DNA of 64,000 nt. It comes from Chryseobacterium sp. G0201. GTDB taxonomy: Bacteria; Bacteroidota; Bacteroidia; Flavobacteriales; Weeksellaceae. Positions 53,623 to 61,206 of this stretch are shown here, piece by piece; position 1 is the stretch's first letter; every line of letters begins with the position of its first letter. Both the position numbers and the translations under genes were made by a program. A model generated the notes under the pieces. That model was given only the letters and a program-made list of their open reading frames with translations. It searched no databases and was not told the origin of the DNA. Where the stretch lies: positions 434,001 to 498,000 of the forward strand of contig NZ_CP033917.1 in NCBI RefSeq assembly GCF_003815655.1. The letters run 5' to 3'.

Positions 53623-54195
53623 ATGAACAAGATCATTTTCTTGCTTTCTGTAATGACCTGGGGCGTCATTACTGCACAAGTGGGTATTAATACCACAACT
53701 CCAAATGCAAGCTCAGCGCTAGACATAAACAGCACCACAAAAGGAGTTTTACTTCCAAGAATCAGCAATTTAACATCAATTACCACACCTGCAACAGGAT
53801 TAGTGATTTTTGACACCAACAAAAAATGTATAAGCCAAAATGTCGGAACTCCGGCATCACCGGATTGGGTTTGTCTATCACCTTATGTAGCCAAATTTTT
53901 CTATATGCCAAGTGTAGTTTTTGACACATCGGTTATCAGTACAGGACAAACAAAAGACCTTTATACTTTATACAAAAACCAGTTTTCGAGTATTCCTGCT
54001 AATGCAAGAAGTACGTCTGCGCCGGCGGCTATTCCGTTTTTTCCAAATGCATCAGATATTCATTATTATGTGATAGCTTACGATAATACGGTATTTAAGA
54101 TCAACAGCATCAGTGATTCCGGGATATTAAATTATGATGTTTTATCAAACGCAACTCCAGCCTCTTTCATCAACATCGTTTTTGCAGTAAAATAA
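53623..54195 (+). CDS. Secreted protein of unknown function with GINTTTP module
   Basis: 190 aa from the ATG of MNKIIFLLSVMTWGVITAQ, which gives a proper signal peptide; an upstream ATG (53569) would place 18 residues before it. The mature start QVGINTTTPNASSALDI...GVLLPRISNLTSI is the flavobacterial module, followed by GLVIFDTNKKC and about 100 residues of unrecognised sequence. 11 bases before the lectin-like gene. Confidence 0.72.
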   Translation: MNKIIFLLSVMTWGVITAQVGINTTTPNASSALDINSTTKGVLLPRISNLTSITTPATGLVIFDTNKKCISQNVGTPASPDWVCLSPYVAKFFYMPSVVFDTSVISTGQTKDLYTLYKNQFSSIPANARSTSAPAAIPFFPNASDIHYYVIAYDNTVFKINSISDSGILNYDVLSNATPASFINIVFAVK

Positions 54196-54206
54196 CGTAA
54201 GTAACT

Positions 54207-55775
54207 ATGAAAAAGAATCTTAGAGGGCTCTCATTGATGAGCCTTATCTTTACGTTGCTTACAAACTTCATGTATGCACAGACGGATAGTACCGAAGTAG
54301 CAAGTATTTACGGGTTTTATTCCTATTCGAGTTCACTAATGAATGCTTCTTCGGCACCAGAGCTTTCAATACAGGGAAATGCTTCATACACTTTAACAGG
54401 AGTACAATTAACTCCTGCGAGCGCAAGCCAGTTCGGAGGACTATTTATTAACGGCCGAACTTTCACCTCAGTGAACGGTTTACATGTTGAATTTGAATAT
54501 GATATGAAAGCAGGAACTTTGTTCAGTAGTTCTTATGGTGACGGCTTATCTTTTTTCTTATATGACGGATCTATAGCCAACCCAACACTTGGATCTGCCG
54601 GTGCAGGTTTGGGATACACTTATAATAGGGCAAAAAATGATTATTCATCATTTAGAAAAGCCGGTTTATCGGGTGCTTATCTCGGTATTGCCTTGGATGA
54701 ATTTGGAAACTTTAAATCTAAACGTTTTCAGGGAGAATCCAGAGTAAACGGTATTTCAGGGGTGACATGGAGCCAAGCAGGAAGTCATGTAACTTTAAGA
54801 GGAGCAAAAGGAGCTGTAATTAATACAAACGGACTAGGAGACGGATATACAGGATATCCTGTGTTGGCGACACGTACTACATTAAGCAATTCTGGAACTG
54901 TCGGAAGAATATTACAGACAGACAGATCATATTTAGCAACAACAAATACGCTGCCTTCTGTTTTTGACCTTAGAAACGGAAATGGAGAGTTCAGGAAAGT
55001 ATATCTGGATCTTATACCTCACTTTGTAACAACCACAACAACAGATGGTTTTGATATAAAGGTTGATATCCAGACTACACAAAACGGAACCCCCATCAAT
55101 GTAATAAACTATTATCATTATAAAACCTCTGTCCCTTACAGTGAAAATGCAAACCCTTCACCAACAGACTTTAACAGTTCAGATACTGAAGGATCGGTCA
55201 CAAACCAAACTTTAGACGCTACAGTTCCTTCGGTTTTAAAGTTGGGTTTTGCAGCATCTACAGGAGCGGCTTATCAGCAACATATCATCAGAAATGTGAA
55301 ATTAACCCTTCCTTATTCGGCAGTTGCCAATGATGATGTAGTTTCTACTTGTAAAAATCAGGCTGTTGTTATTCCTGTTTTTAATAATGACATCGCTTAC
55401 AAAGGTTCGATAAGCATTACAAATCCGCCAACAGGAAGTAAAGATAATATTGATTATTCAACATTCAGTTTTACAAAAAGCAGTGATACAGACCTTACAT
55501 TATACCGTAAAAAAGTAACTCCACAAGGAATCTGGTCTTACAATAAAACGACTGGAATAGTGACCTTTACACCTTCAAGTGGTTTTACAGGAACAACATC
55601 GATAACTTATACCATGAAAGGAAGAACAGTAAAAGATTCAAACGGAAAAATCATTGAACCTTACGGAGACACAGCATACAGATCTGTTCCGGCAACAATT
55701 ACTGTTAATTTGAAAACAACAGGCTGTATATCAGCTATAATATCAAACAAAATGGTAACCCAAACTATAAAATAA
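54207..55775 (+). CDS. Secreted lectin-like/CshA-like adhesin
   Basis: 522 aa. Signal peptide about 1-24. Residues about 30-300 resemble an L-type lectin-like domain (YGDGLSFFLYDG, AGAGLGY, GAYLGIALDEFGNF, VTLRGAKG). From about 372 (AVANDDVVSTCKNQAVVIPVFNNDI) a CshA-type/Ig-like repeat follows (DNIDYSTFSFTK, TGIVTFTPSSGFTGTTSITYTMKG). Such proteins sit on the surface and bind glycans. No T9SS C-terminal sorting motif is recognised. Coupled to the gene before it. Confidence 0.75.
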   Translation: MKKNLRGLSLMSLIFTLLTNFMYAQTDSTEVASIYGFYSYSSSLMNASSAPELSIQGNASYTLTGVQLTPASASQFGGLFINGRTFTSVNGLHVEFEYDMKAGTLFSSSYGDGLSFFLYDGSIANPTLGSAGAGLGYTYNRAKNDYSSFRKAGLSGAYLGIALDEFGNFKSKRFQGESRVNGISGVTWSQAGSHVTLRGAKGAVINTNGLGDGYTGYPVLATRTTLSNSGTVGRILQTDRSYLATTNTLPSVFDLRNGNGEFRKVYLDLIPHFVTTTTTDGFDIKVDIQTTQNGTPINVINYYHYKTSVPYSENANPSPTDFNSSDTEGSVTNQTLDATVPSVLKLGFAASTGAAYQQHIIRNVKLTLPYSAVANDDVVSTCKNQAVVIPVFNNDIAYKGSISITNPPTGSKDNIDYSTFSFTKSSDTDLTLYRKKVTPQGIWSYNKTTGIVTFTPSSGFTGTTSITYTMKGRTVKDSNGKIIEPYGDTAYRSVPATITVNLKTTGCISAIISNKMVTQTIK

Positions 55776-55788
55776 TATTTTCAAATGG

Positions 55789-55826
55789 AACCGTGAGTCA
55801 TTAAAAAAACTTGCGGTTTTTTATTT
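55789..55826 (+). terminator. Terminator of the lectin-like gene
   Basis: AACCGTGAGT and ACTTGCGGTT form a 10-bp stem with two G-U pairs and an A-rich loop, followed by a T run. Edges are within a base or two. Confidence 0.7.
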
Positions 55827-55849
55827 AATGTAATTTAATTTTAACAGGC

Positions 55850-55880
55850 AAAACCATAGAAATTTCTGTGGTTTTGTTTT
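55850..55880 (+). terminator. Second hairpin with T-tract
   Basis: AAAACCATAGAAA and TTTCTGTGGTTTT (one G-U) form a 13-bp stem with no loop to speak of, followed by GTTTT. It may back up the first terminator. Confidence 0.6.
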
Positions 55881-55887
55881 ATATTTG
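55880..55887 (+). promoter_or_regulatory. Promoter -7 element of the DUF72 gene
   Basis: TATATTTG, 31 bases before the ATG, directly after the hairpin. Confidence 0.5.
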
Positions 55888-55918
55888 TTAGACAGTTTAA
55901 TTCAAAAAAAAATCAAAT

Positions 55919-56809
55919 ATGAAATTCGGACAAGTAGAAGATCCTTCAAAAATAGATTTTACGTTACCAAAAGATCATCCCAGAACAAAGGAAATTTTAA
56001 GTCAAAACAAAAAAGGCTTAGAAAATATTTCTATCGGATGCGCAAAATGGAACAAAACAGATCTTAAAGGATTTTATCCTAAAGGAACAAAAGACGAATT
56101 AACGTATTACGCAACACAGTTCAATTCCATTGAATTAAATGCTACATTTTACGGGATGCCAACTCCTGAACAGGTTCTTACCTGGAAAGAAAAAACTCCG
56201 GAAAACTTTAAATTCTTCCCCAAGATCACCAATACTGTCTCTCACTTCAGAAGACTGATTGATGTTACAGATCCTGTGACTCAATTTGCAACTTCAGTCA
56301 TGAATTTCGATGAAAAATTAGGAATGGTTTTTCTGCAACTTCATGATAATTTTAAACCAAAAGATTACGACAGGTTAGAAAAATTCGTAAAAGAATGGCC
56401 AAAAGAGGTTCCTCTCGCCATTGAACTAAGAAATACGGAATGGTTTACCGACGAAGACATTTTCAACACCACATGCGAGCTTTTTGAGGCTAATAATATC
56501 ACGAACATCATTGTAGACACAGCTGGAAGAAGAGATATGCTCCATATGCGCCTTACAACACCAAACGCGTTCATAAGATATGTTGGAGCCAATGCCGAAA
56601 GTGATTATGAAAGACTGGACGATTGGATGAAGCATCTTACAAAATGGAAAAAAGAAGGCCTTCAAAATTTATACTTTTTTGTGCATCAAAATATCGAAAA
56701 AGCATCACCTCTATTATCCGCCTATTTCATCAATAAAATGAATGAAGAATGGAAAACCAATCTTCTACTTCCTAAAATGGCGACAGAAAATACAGCAACA
56801 CTATTTTAA
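55919..56809 (+). CDS. DUF72 family protein
   Basis: 296 aa. The family is a TIM-barrel of unknown function. Typical pieces are IGCAKWNK, TKDELTYYATQFNSIELNATFYGMPTPEQVLTWKEKTPENFKFFPKI, FDEKLGMVFLQLHDNFKP, PLAIELRNTEWF and LYFFVHQNIEKASP. The first 35 residues before IGCAKW are an extra N-terminal arm. Stand-alone gene with its own promoter. No substrate known. Confidence 0.9.
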   Translation: MKFGQVEDPSKIDFTLPKDHPRTKEILSQNKKGLENISIGCAKWNKTDLKGFYPKGTKDELTYYATQFNSIELNATFYGMPTPEQVLTWKEKTPENFKFFPKITNTVSHFRRLIDVTDPVTQFATSVMNFDEKLGMVFLQLHDNFKPKDYDRLEKFVKEWPKEVPLAIELRNTEWFTDEDIFNTTCELFEANNITNIIVDTAGRRDMLHMRLTTPNAFIRYVGANAESDYERLDDWMKHLTKWKKEGLQNLYFFVHQNIEKASPLLSAYFINKMNEEWKTNLLLPKMATENTATLF

Positions 56810-56996
56810 ATCAACATTATTTATACGCAATCCGGAAGTAAAATATTAAAATAATTTGCAATTACATGACTTCTATAAAATAGATTTCATTATTATTCTA
56901 TTTATAAAAAACATTAGTAAAAGCCTCTTTTATACGATAAAATTCATTAAATTGGAGAAGACAACACATTGAATGTTGACTCTCAAAATTAATGTT

Positions 56997-57227
56997 ATGG
57001 AAAAAGAAATCTGTACAATCAGTATTGCCACTGCTTCGCTTGGTGATATGTATACTTTTTATAGTGATGGTACAATAAAAAGGGTTTATGACAACAACAG
57101 CCTTAGTACTGATGTAACCGAATGGCTGGATGCAACAGAGATAAGCAAACAGAACAAAGATAAATTAATCAAAAACTGTCCTGAGGAATTCAAAGAAAGT
57201 GTAATGCAGATCTTAGATTATCCTTAA
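56997..57227 (+). CDS. Small hypothetical protein
   Basis: 76 aa from the ATG of MEKEICTIS; an earlier ATG at 56973 adds 8 residues. Soluble, no signal peptide or known domain: SLGDMYTFYSDGTIKRVYDNNSL, then an acidic/helical tail. Codon use and composition look genuine, but it may be an orphan gene. A modest call. Confidence 0.5.
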   Translation: MEKEICTISIATASLGDMYTFYSDGTIKRVYDNNSLSTDVTEWLDATEISKQNKDKLIKNCPEEFKESVMQILDYP

Positions 57228-57301
57228 GCTTTAAAAAACAAAAAAAATTATATAAATATCCATACTCAAATAAAACAAATCCCAACTTACGTTCTATAGC
57301 T

Positions 57302-57895
57302 TTATTTTTTCTTTCTCAATAACAAAACCAAATTCAGAAATAGTAAAAGAAAATCCAATGATACCCAAATTCCTAGTTTAATATTTTCATAATTATAAGC
57401 TTCAACCTGTTTCTTTGCTGTTTCGGAAAGCCTTACACTTTGATTGATATAATTCTGAACTTCAATGATTTGATCTATATTTTTATTAGGAACAGAATGT
57501 TGTGAAAAGTATACAAGATTTTTTTTGCCCAAATATCCTACGATCCAGTATTCATTAGATTTGTCCATTTTAAGATGTTCAATTCTGTAATACTCGGGAC
57601 GGATCTTTCCTATATGTTTAGCTTCTAAAATTCCGTTTTGGTCAGGATCATTATTGTTGATCACATAAAAATCCAGTGTTTGAGGAAGTTTATTAACTAC
57701 CTGCAAAGCCACAGAATCTTTCACAATTCCCACAGCACTTTTCTTGATAAACCAATAGGTGAAAATCGATATCGAAAAAACAACTGTTGCAATTCGGAAA
57801 ATCTTCGCCCATTCAGCACCTTTCCCTTTTTTTATTTTTGATAAAATCAGAGAAATAATGGAAGCCAAAAAGATAACAAAAATGATTAAACCCAT
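57302..57895 (-). CDS. Membrane protein of unknown function
   Basis: 197 aa with hydrophobic segments at 1-19, about 30-50 and about 172-192, and a 120-residue soluble part (LPQTLDFYVINNNDPDQNGILEAKHIGKIRPEYYRIEHLK) between the second and third. C-terminus RKKK. No family recognised. Convergent with the small gene at 56997 and 40 bases from the HD gene. Confidence 0.7.
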   Translation of the reverse strand: MGLIIFVIFLASIISLILSKIKKGKGAEWAKIFRIATVVFSISIFTYWFIKKSAVGIVKDSVALQVVNKLPQTLDFYVINNNDPDQNGILEAKHIGKIRPEYYRIEHLKMDKSNEYWIVGYLGKKNLVYFSQHSVPNKNIDQIIEVQNYINQSVRLSETAKKQVEAYNYENIKLGIWVSLDFLLLFLNLVLLLRKKK

Positions 57896-57935
57896 GTTGC
57901 AAAGATACTGATTTCGAAAGGTCTTTAAAAGAAGA

Positions 57936-58580
57936 CTAATCTACATTCCACTCTTTATAAAACTGATCTAGAAATTTTAGCATAAAATCATGTCTTTCCT
58001 GAGCAATCTCTTTTCCTTTTTCCGTATTCATTAAGTCCTTCAAAAGCAATAGTTTTTCATAAAAATGGTTGATCGTTGTGCCGTTCGACTTTTTATATTC
58101 GTCTTTAGACATATTCAGTTGAGGCTTCATATCAGGATGATACATCAGATTATTTTTAAATCCACCAAAATTGAACGTTCTTCCAATCCCGATTGCTCCG
58201 ATCGCATCGATACGGTCTGCATCCTGAACGATTTTAAGCTCAATAGGAAGATCTTTCGGAGCTTCACCTCTATTTTTAAACGAAATATTTTTGATAACAA
58301 ATAAAACCTGCTCAATAATGTCTTCAGGAGTATTTTGATTCTCCAAAAACTCGCGGGAAACTTTTAAAGCTAAAGTTTCGTCACCATTATGAAATTTAGG
58401 ATCTGCAATATCATGTAATAATGCTGAAAGCTCTACAACATCCTGGTTGCAGTGCTCATCCTGAGCTATTTTTTTAGAAAGTTTCCAGACTCTTTCAATG
58501 TGGAACCAGTCGTGGCCGGCTTCTGCTCCTTCCAATTTTTGTTTTACAAATTCTACTGTGTTATCTATTATATTTTTCAT
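57936..58580 (-). CDS. HD domain phosphohydrolase
   Basis: 214 aa. GHDWFHIERVWKLSKKIA has the first His, LSALLHDIADPKF the HD pair, and a later DADRIDAIGAIGIGRTF the last Asp; a YedJ-like metal-dependent phosphohydrolase. Substrate unknown. Overlaps the upstream hydrolase gene by 4 bases. Confidence 0.87.
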   Translation of the reverse strand: MKNIIDNTVEFVKQKLEGAEAGHDWFHIERVWKLSKKIAQDEHCNQDVVELSALLHDIADPKFHNGDETLALKVSREFLENQNTPEDIIEQVLFVIKNISFKNRGEAPKDLPIELKIVQDADRIDAIGAIGIGRTFNFGGFKNNLMYHPDMKPQLNMSKDEYKKSNGTTINHFYEKLLLLKDLMNTEKGKEIAQERHDFMLKFLDQFYKEWNVD

Positions 58581-59422
58581 TGATCAATTAATTCATTTAA
58601 AATAATGTCCCAAAGTTTTTTATTAAAGCTTCTAAAGAAATTAACATGCCCTATTTCCCCCTTTTCCGATTCGGAAACCCTAACTAATCTGTAAGTTGGT
58701 TTAAGATTGGGGTAAGTATCATTCAAAAGACTTTTCACTCCTTTTTCCGTTAACCAAACATCATCTTCAGCCCGAATAACGAATACTTTCTGCGTTAAAT
58801 TCTTAGAAAAATCATCAATTTTCTCTAATAAACCATTGGTTGATTTCTTGTTCAAAATTAAGGTTCTCCAGTCATAAGCGCAATTTTTTGGAAGACTTTC
58901 TCCCAAACCAAACCAATTTGCAGGGAAATAGCCTAATAAAGTGGTGGTTACAGGTTGCGCAATTCCGAAACCGAGATACGCTTCAATTTTTGTTCTGAAT
59001 TTCAAATGTCCTACAAAAGCATTTTGAGTTCCGACAAAAATAAATTCTTTAAACATTTCAGAATCTTTATTCATTCCTAAAATCAAAGCCCCAACCGAAT
59101 GTCCCAGACAATATTTTTCGTAATCAGAAAATTGGGTTTTGATATATTGTGTCAAAGTTTTATAATCTTCGGAGCCCCAAATTCTCATGGAAGCTTTAAA
59201 TCCTTTCATATTTTTAGGCTTTGAAAGCCCGATTCCGCGATAATCATAAGTGATTACTGTAAATCCTTTTTCAGAAAAAAACTGTGCAAATGAAAAATAA
59301 ATATGCTGTTTAACACCCGTTGCCGAATTGATAAGCAGGAATTTATTATTACTCTTTTCAGGCAAAAAAAGATGTGCTGTAAGTTCAATATTATCGTGAG
59401 TGTTAAGAATCAACTTCTCCAT
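58577..59422 (-). CDS. Alpha/beta hydrolase
   Basis: 281 aa, no signal peptide. TGVKQHIYFSFAQFFSEKGFTVITYDYRGIGLS (oxyanion side), nucleophile elbow GHSVGALILG near residue 108, an acid in IRAEDDVWLTEKG and a His in GEIGHVNFF near the end. Esterase or lipase-like; substrate unknown. Translationally coupled to the HD gene. Confidence 0.85.
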   Translation of the reverse strand: MEKLILNTHDNIELTAHLFLPEKSNNKFLLINSATGVKQHIYFSFAQFFSEKGFTVITYDYRGIGLSKPKNMKGFKASMRIWGSEDYKTLTQYIKTQFSDYEKYCLGHSVGALILGMNKDSEMFKEFIFVGTQNAFVGHLKFRTKIEAYLGFGIAQPVTTTLLGYFPANWFGLGESLPKNCAYDWRTLILNKKSTNGLLEKIDDFSKNLTQKVFVIRAEDDVWLTEKGVKSLLNDTYPNLKPTYRLVRVSESEKGEIGHVNFFRSFNKKLWDIILNELIDQ

Positions 59423-59430
59423 ATTTTAAA

Positions 59431-59460
59431 ACAAAAAATCCACTATAAAAGTGGAGATTT
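59431..59460 (-). terminator. Terminator of the ribokinase-like gene
   Basis: TCCACT (59439-59444) and AGTGGA (59450-59455) with a 5-base loop, followed on the minus strand by a T run just before the alpha/beta hydrolase start. Confidence 0.65.
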
Positions 59461-59512
59461 TATTGATATTTTTTATGTTAACTTTTCAGTTTTCGATATG
59501 TAGCAAATAGCT

Positions 59513-60403
59513 TTAAGAAAAGAAATCCGAAACTCTCGGTAATCCACTTTGTGAACCTTTCGTTACAGAAACTCTTGAAGAAACTTCATTCCCAAATTTC
59601 ACACACTCTTCAATAGAATTCCCATGACACAATGCGATCGCAAATCCTGATGTGAAGGCATCTCCCATTCCCATTTTATAAACAGTTTCATCTTTATCGT
59701 TTCTGTAATACTTCATTTCTGTTCCATCAAAATAAATGGTAGAATTGGTATCATCTCTTACAAAAACTTTGTTGAAATATTTTTTAAGAATATCTTCTCT
59801 CTGATCTTCACCAAAGACAATGTGTAATTCGCTGCTTTTAGAAACAATAAAATCTACATTTTCCAGAAGTTCATCACTTAATCTCATTGCAGGAGATGCA
59901 TATAAACCAACTTTTTTACCGTATTTCTTAGCTTTTCTGATTGAGTACTCTACAACTTCAAGAGAAACTTCAAGCTGAACAAGGATCAAATCAACGGTGT
60001 GAAAATATTTATCTGCCGCCTCAATATGCTCTATACTTAAACATTTATTGGCCGCGGGAACCACAACGATAGCTGCATCTCCACCGGAAGTTGTTACATA
60101 AGCTGTTCCCGTAGATTCTCTATCTGTTTCATAAACAAATCCCACGTTTACGCCCTCACCTACAAGGTTTCTCATGATTTGCTGACCAAGAGGATCCATC
60201 CCAACACAACCAACAAAATATACACTTGCCCCCAATCTTGCAGCACCAACTGCCTGATTAGCACCCTTGCCACCAAAATAACTGTCTGAATTAGTGGCTA
60301 AAACAGTTTCGTTTGGAATAGGAATCTTTTCGGTTTCTAAAATCAGATCTATTGAAGAACTGCCGACCACTATTATTTTGGGTTGTTCTGAGGAAAAATT
60401 CAT
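59513..60403 (-). CDS. rbsK: Ribokinase-like PfkB family sugar kinase
   Basis: 296 aa. IIVVGSSSIDLILETEKIPIPNET, YFGGKGANQAVGAARLGA and FVGCVGMDPLGQQIM are the N-terminal PfkB signature, and KMGMGDAFTSGFAIAL (GMGD instead of the common GAGD) holds the catalytic Asp. Ribokinase motif order is complete, but no ribose transporter or isomerase is near, so specificity is only likely. Confidence 0.82.
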   Translation of the reverse strand: MNFSSEQPKIIVVGSSSIDLILETEKIPIPNETVLATNSDSYFGGKGANQAVGAARLGASVYFVGCVGMDPLGQQIMRNLVGEGVNVGFVYETDRESTGTAYVTTSGGDAAIVVVPAANKCLSIEHIEAADKYFHTVDLILVQLEVSLEVVEYSIRKAKKYGKKVGLYASPAMRLSDELLENVDFIVSKSSELHIVFGEDQREDILKKYFNKVFVRDDTNSTIYFDGTEMKYYRNDKDETVYKMGMGDAFTSGFAIALCHGNSIEECVKFGNEVSSRVSVTKGSQSGLPRVSDFFS

Positions 60404-60420
60404 TATGTGTTTTATATTAA

Positions 60421-60489
60421 TTTAATATGTTTTATATTAACTTCAAATTTATAATAAGGAAACTCTGTTTCAAAAATAATTAACTTTAA
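60421..60489. other. Gap between ribokinase-like gene and DUF4241 gene
   Basis: 86 bases, holding the ribokinase promoter and a short direct repeat TGTTTTATATTAA (at about 60407 and 60428). Confidence 0.4.
60444..60473 (-). promoter_or_regulatory. Consensus promoter of the ribokinase-like gene
   Basis: TTG (60471-60473), 19-base spacer and TAAATTTG (60444-60451) on the minus strand match the Bacteroidetes consensus. Confidence 0.65.
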
Positions 60490-61125
60490 TTAACTAATTT
60501 CTATAAATTCAGTAATTATCTTTACAGGATTATTATTTTTATCATAACCAATATAGCTTGCATAAAAACCTTCACCATAACCCGTTTCAAAACCAAAAAT
60601 AGTTCCCGGATGGTCTTCTGACGGCTTTAAAAATGCATATTGATCAATAGCGCCATTTTCATCAAAGAAATAATCATGAAAGAATTCTTCATAAATTCCC
60701 ATGAAATCTACTCCTTTGCTATGATATAATTTTTTTTCCAGCTTATCAAGACTTTCCTGAGTATCTACATCCATAAAACAGCCCATGCCGCTTTCAGCTG
60801 GATACCCAAAAACCTCTCCTTCTGCCAGATCTTTTACATTTTGATCGGCTGTTGTGGCCAATTTCCAATCTGTGATCTCAGAATTAGCGAAAATAATCTC
60901 GGCATACGCTACACAATTACTCTCTCTTTCTTTATGTAATAAAACAGAAAAATCTCCTTTCGGAAATTCTGTAGAAAAAGGCTGCATATCATTAGTAATC
61001 AAAGGATCACAAGCAACCAATTTTCCGCTGGAAAGATAGATCTTTCCAACTTCAAAGCTCTCTAATAACGGACTTTCTACAAAGTCCTTTGAGAATAGCT
61101 TTTTTATGTTTTCTATATGTGTCAT
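60490..61125 (-). CDS. DUF4241 family protein
   Basis: 211 aa soluble protein. GKIYLSSGKLVACDPLI, PKGDFSVLLHKE, AEGEVFGYPAESGMGCFMDVDTQESL and the end PGTIFGFETGYGEGFYASYIGYD are the DUF4241 features. The family has no settled function; members are often in toxin/immunity contexts in other bacteria, but none is apparent here. Lies between valS and rbsK. Confidence 0.82.
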   Translation of the reverse strand: MTHIENIKKLFSKDFVESPLLESFEVGKIYLSSGKLVACDPLITNDMQPFSTEFPKGDFSVLLHKERESNCVAYAEIIFANSEITDWKLATTADQNVKDLAEGEVFGYPAESGMGCFMDVDTQESLDKLEKKLYHSKGVDFMGIYEEFFHDYFFDENGAIDQYAFLKPSEDHPGTIFGFETGYGEGFYASYIGYDKNNNPVKIITEFIEIS

Positions 61126-61146
61126 TTCAATCTTGAAATATATTTA

Positions 61147-61186
61147 AAAATTGCCAGACTTAGATATAACTCAGCCTGACAATTTT
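61147..61186 (-). terminator. Terminator of valS
   Basis: AAAATTGCCAG (61147-61157) and CTGACAATTTT (61176-61186) form an 11-bp stem with one G-U pair, followed by T residues on the minus strand. Confidence 0.75.
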
Positions 61187-61206
61187 CATACTTGTTTTAT
61201 ATTTAA

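Noticed and set aside
59513..60403. Ribose operon
   Set aside because: No transporter, isomerase or regulator for ribose is found nearby; only a PfkB-type kinase.
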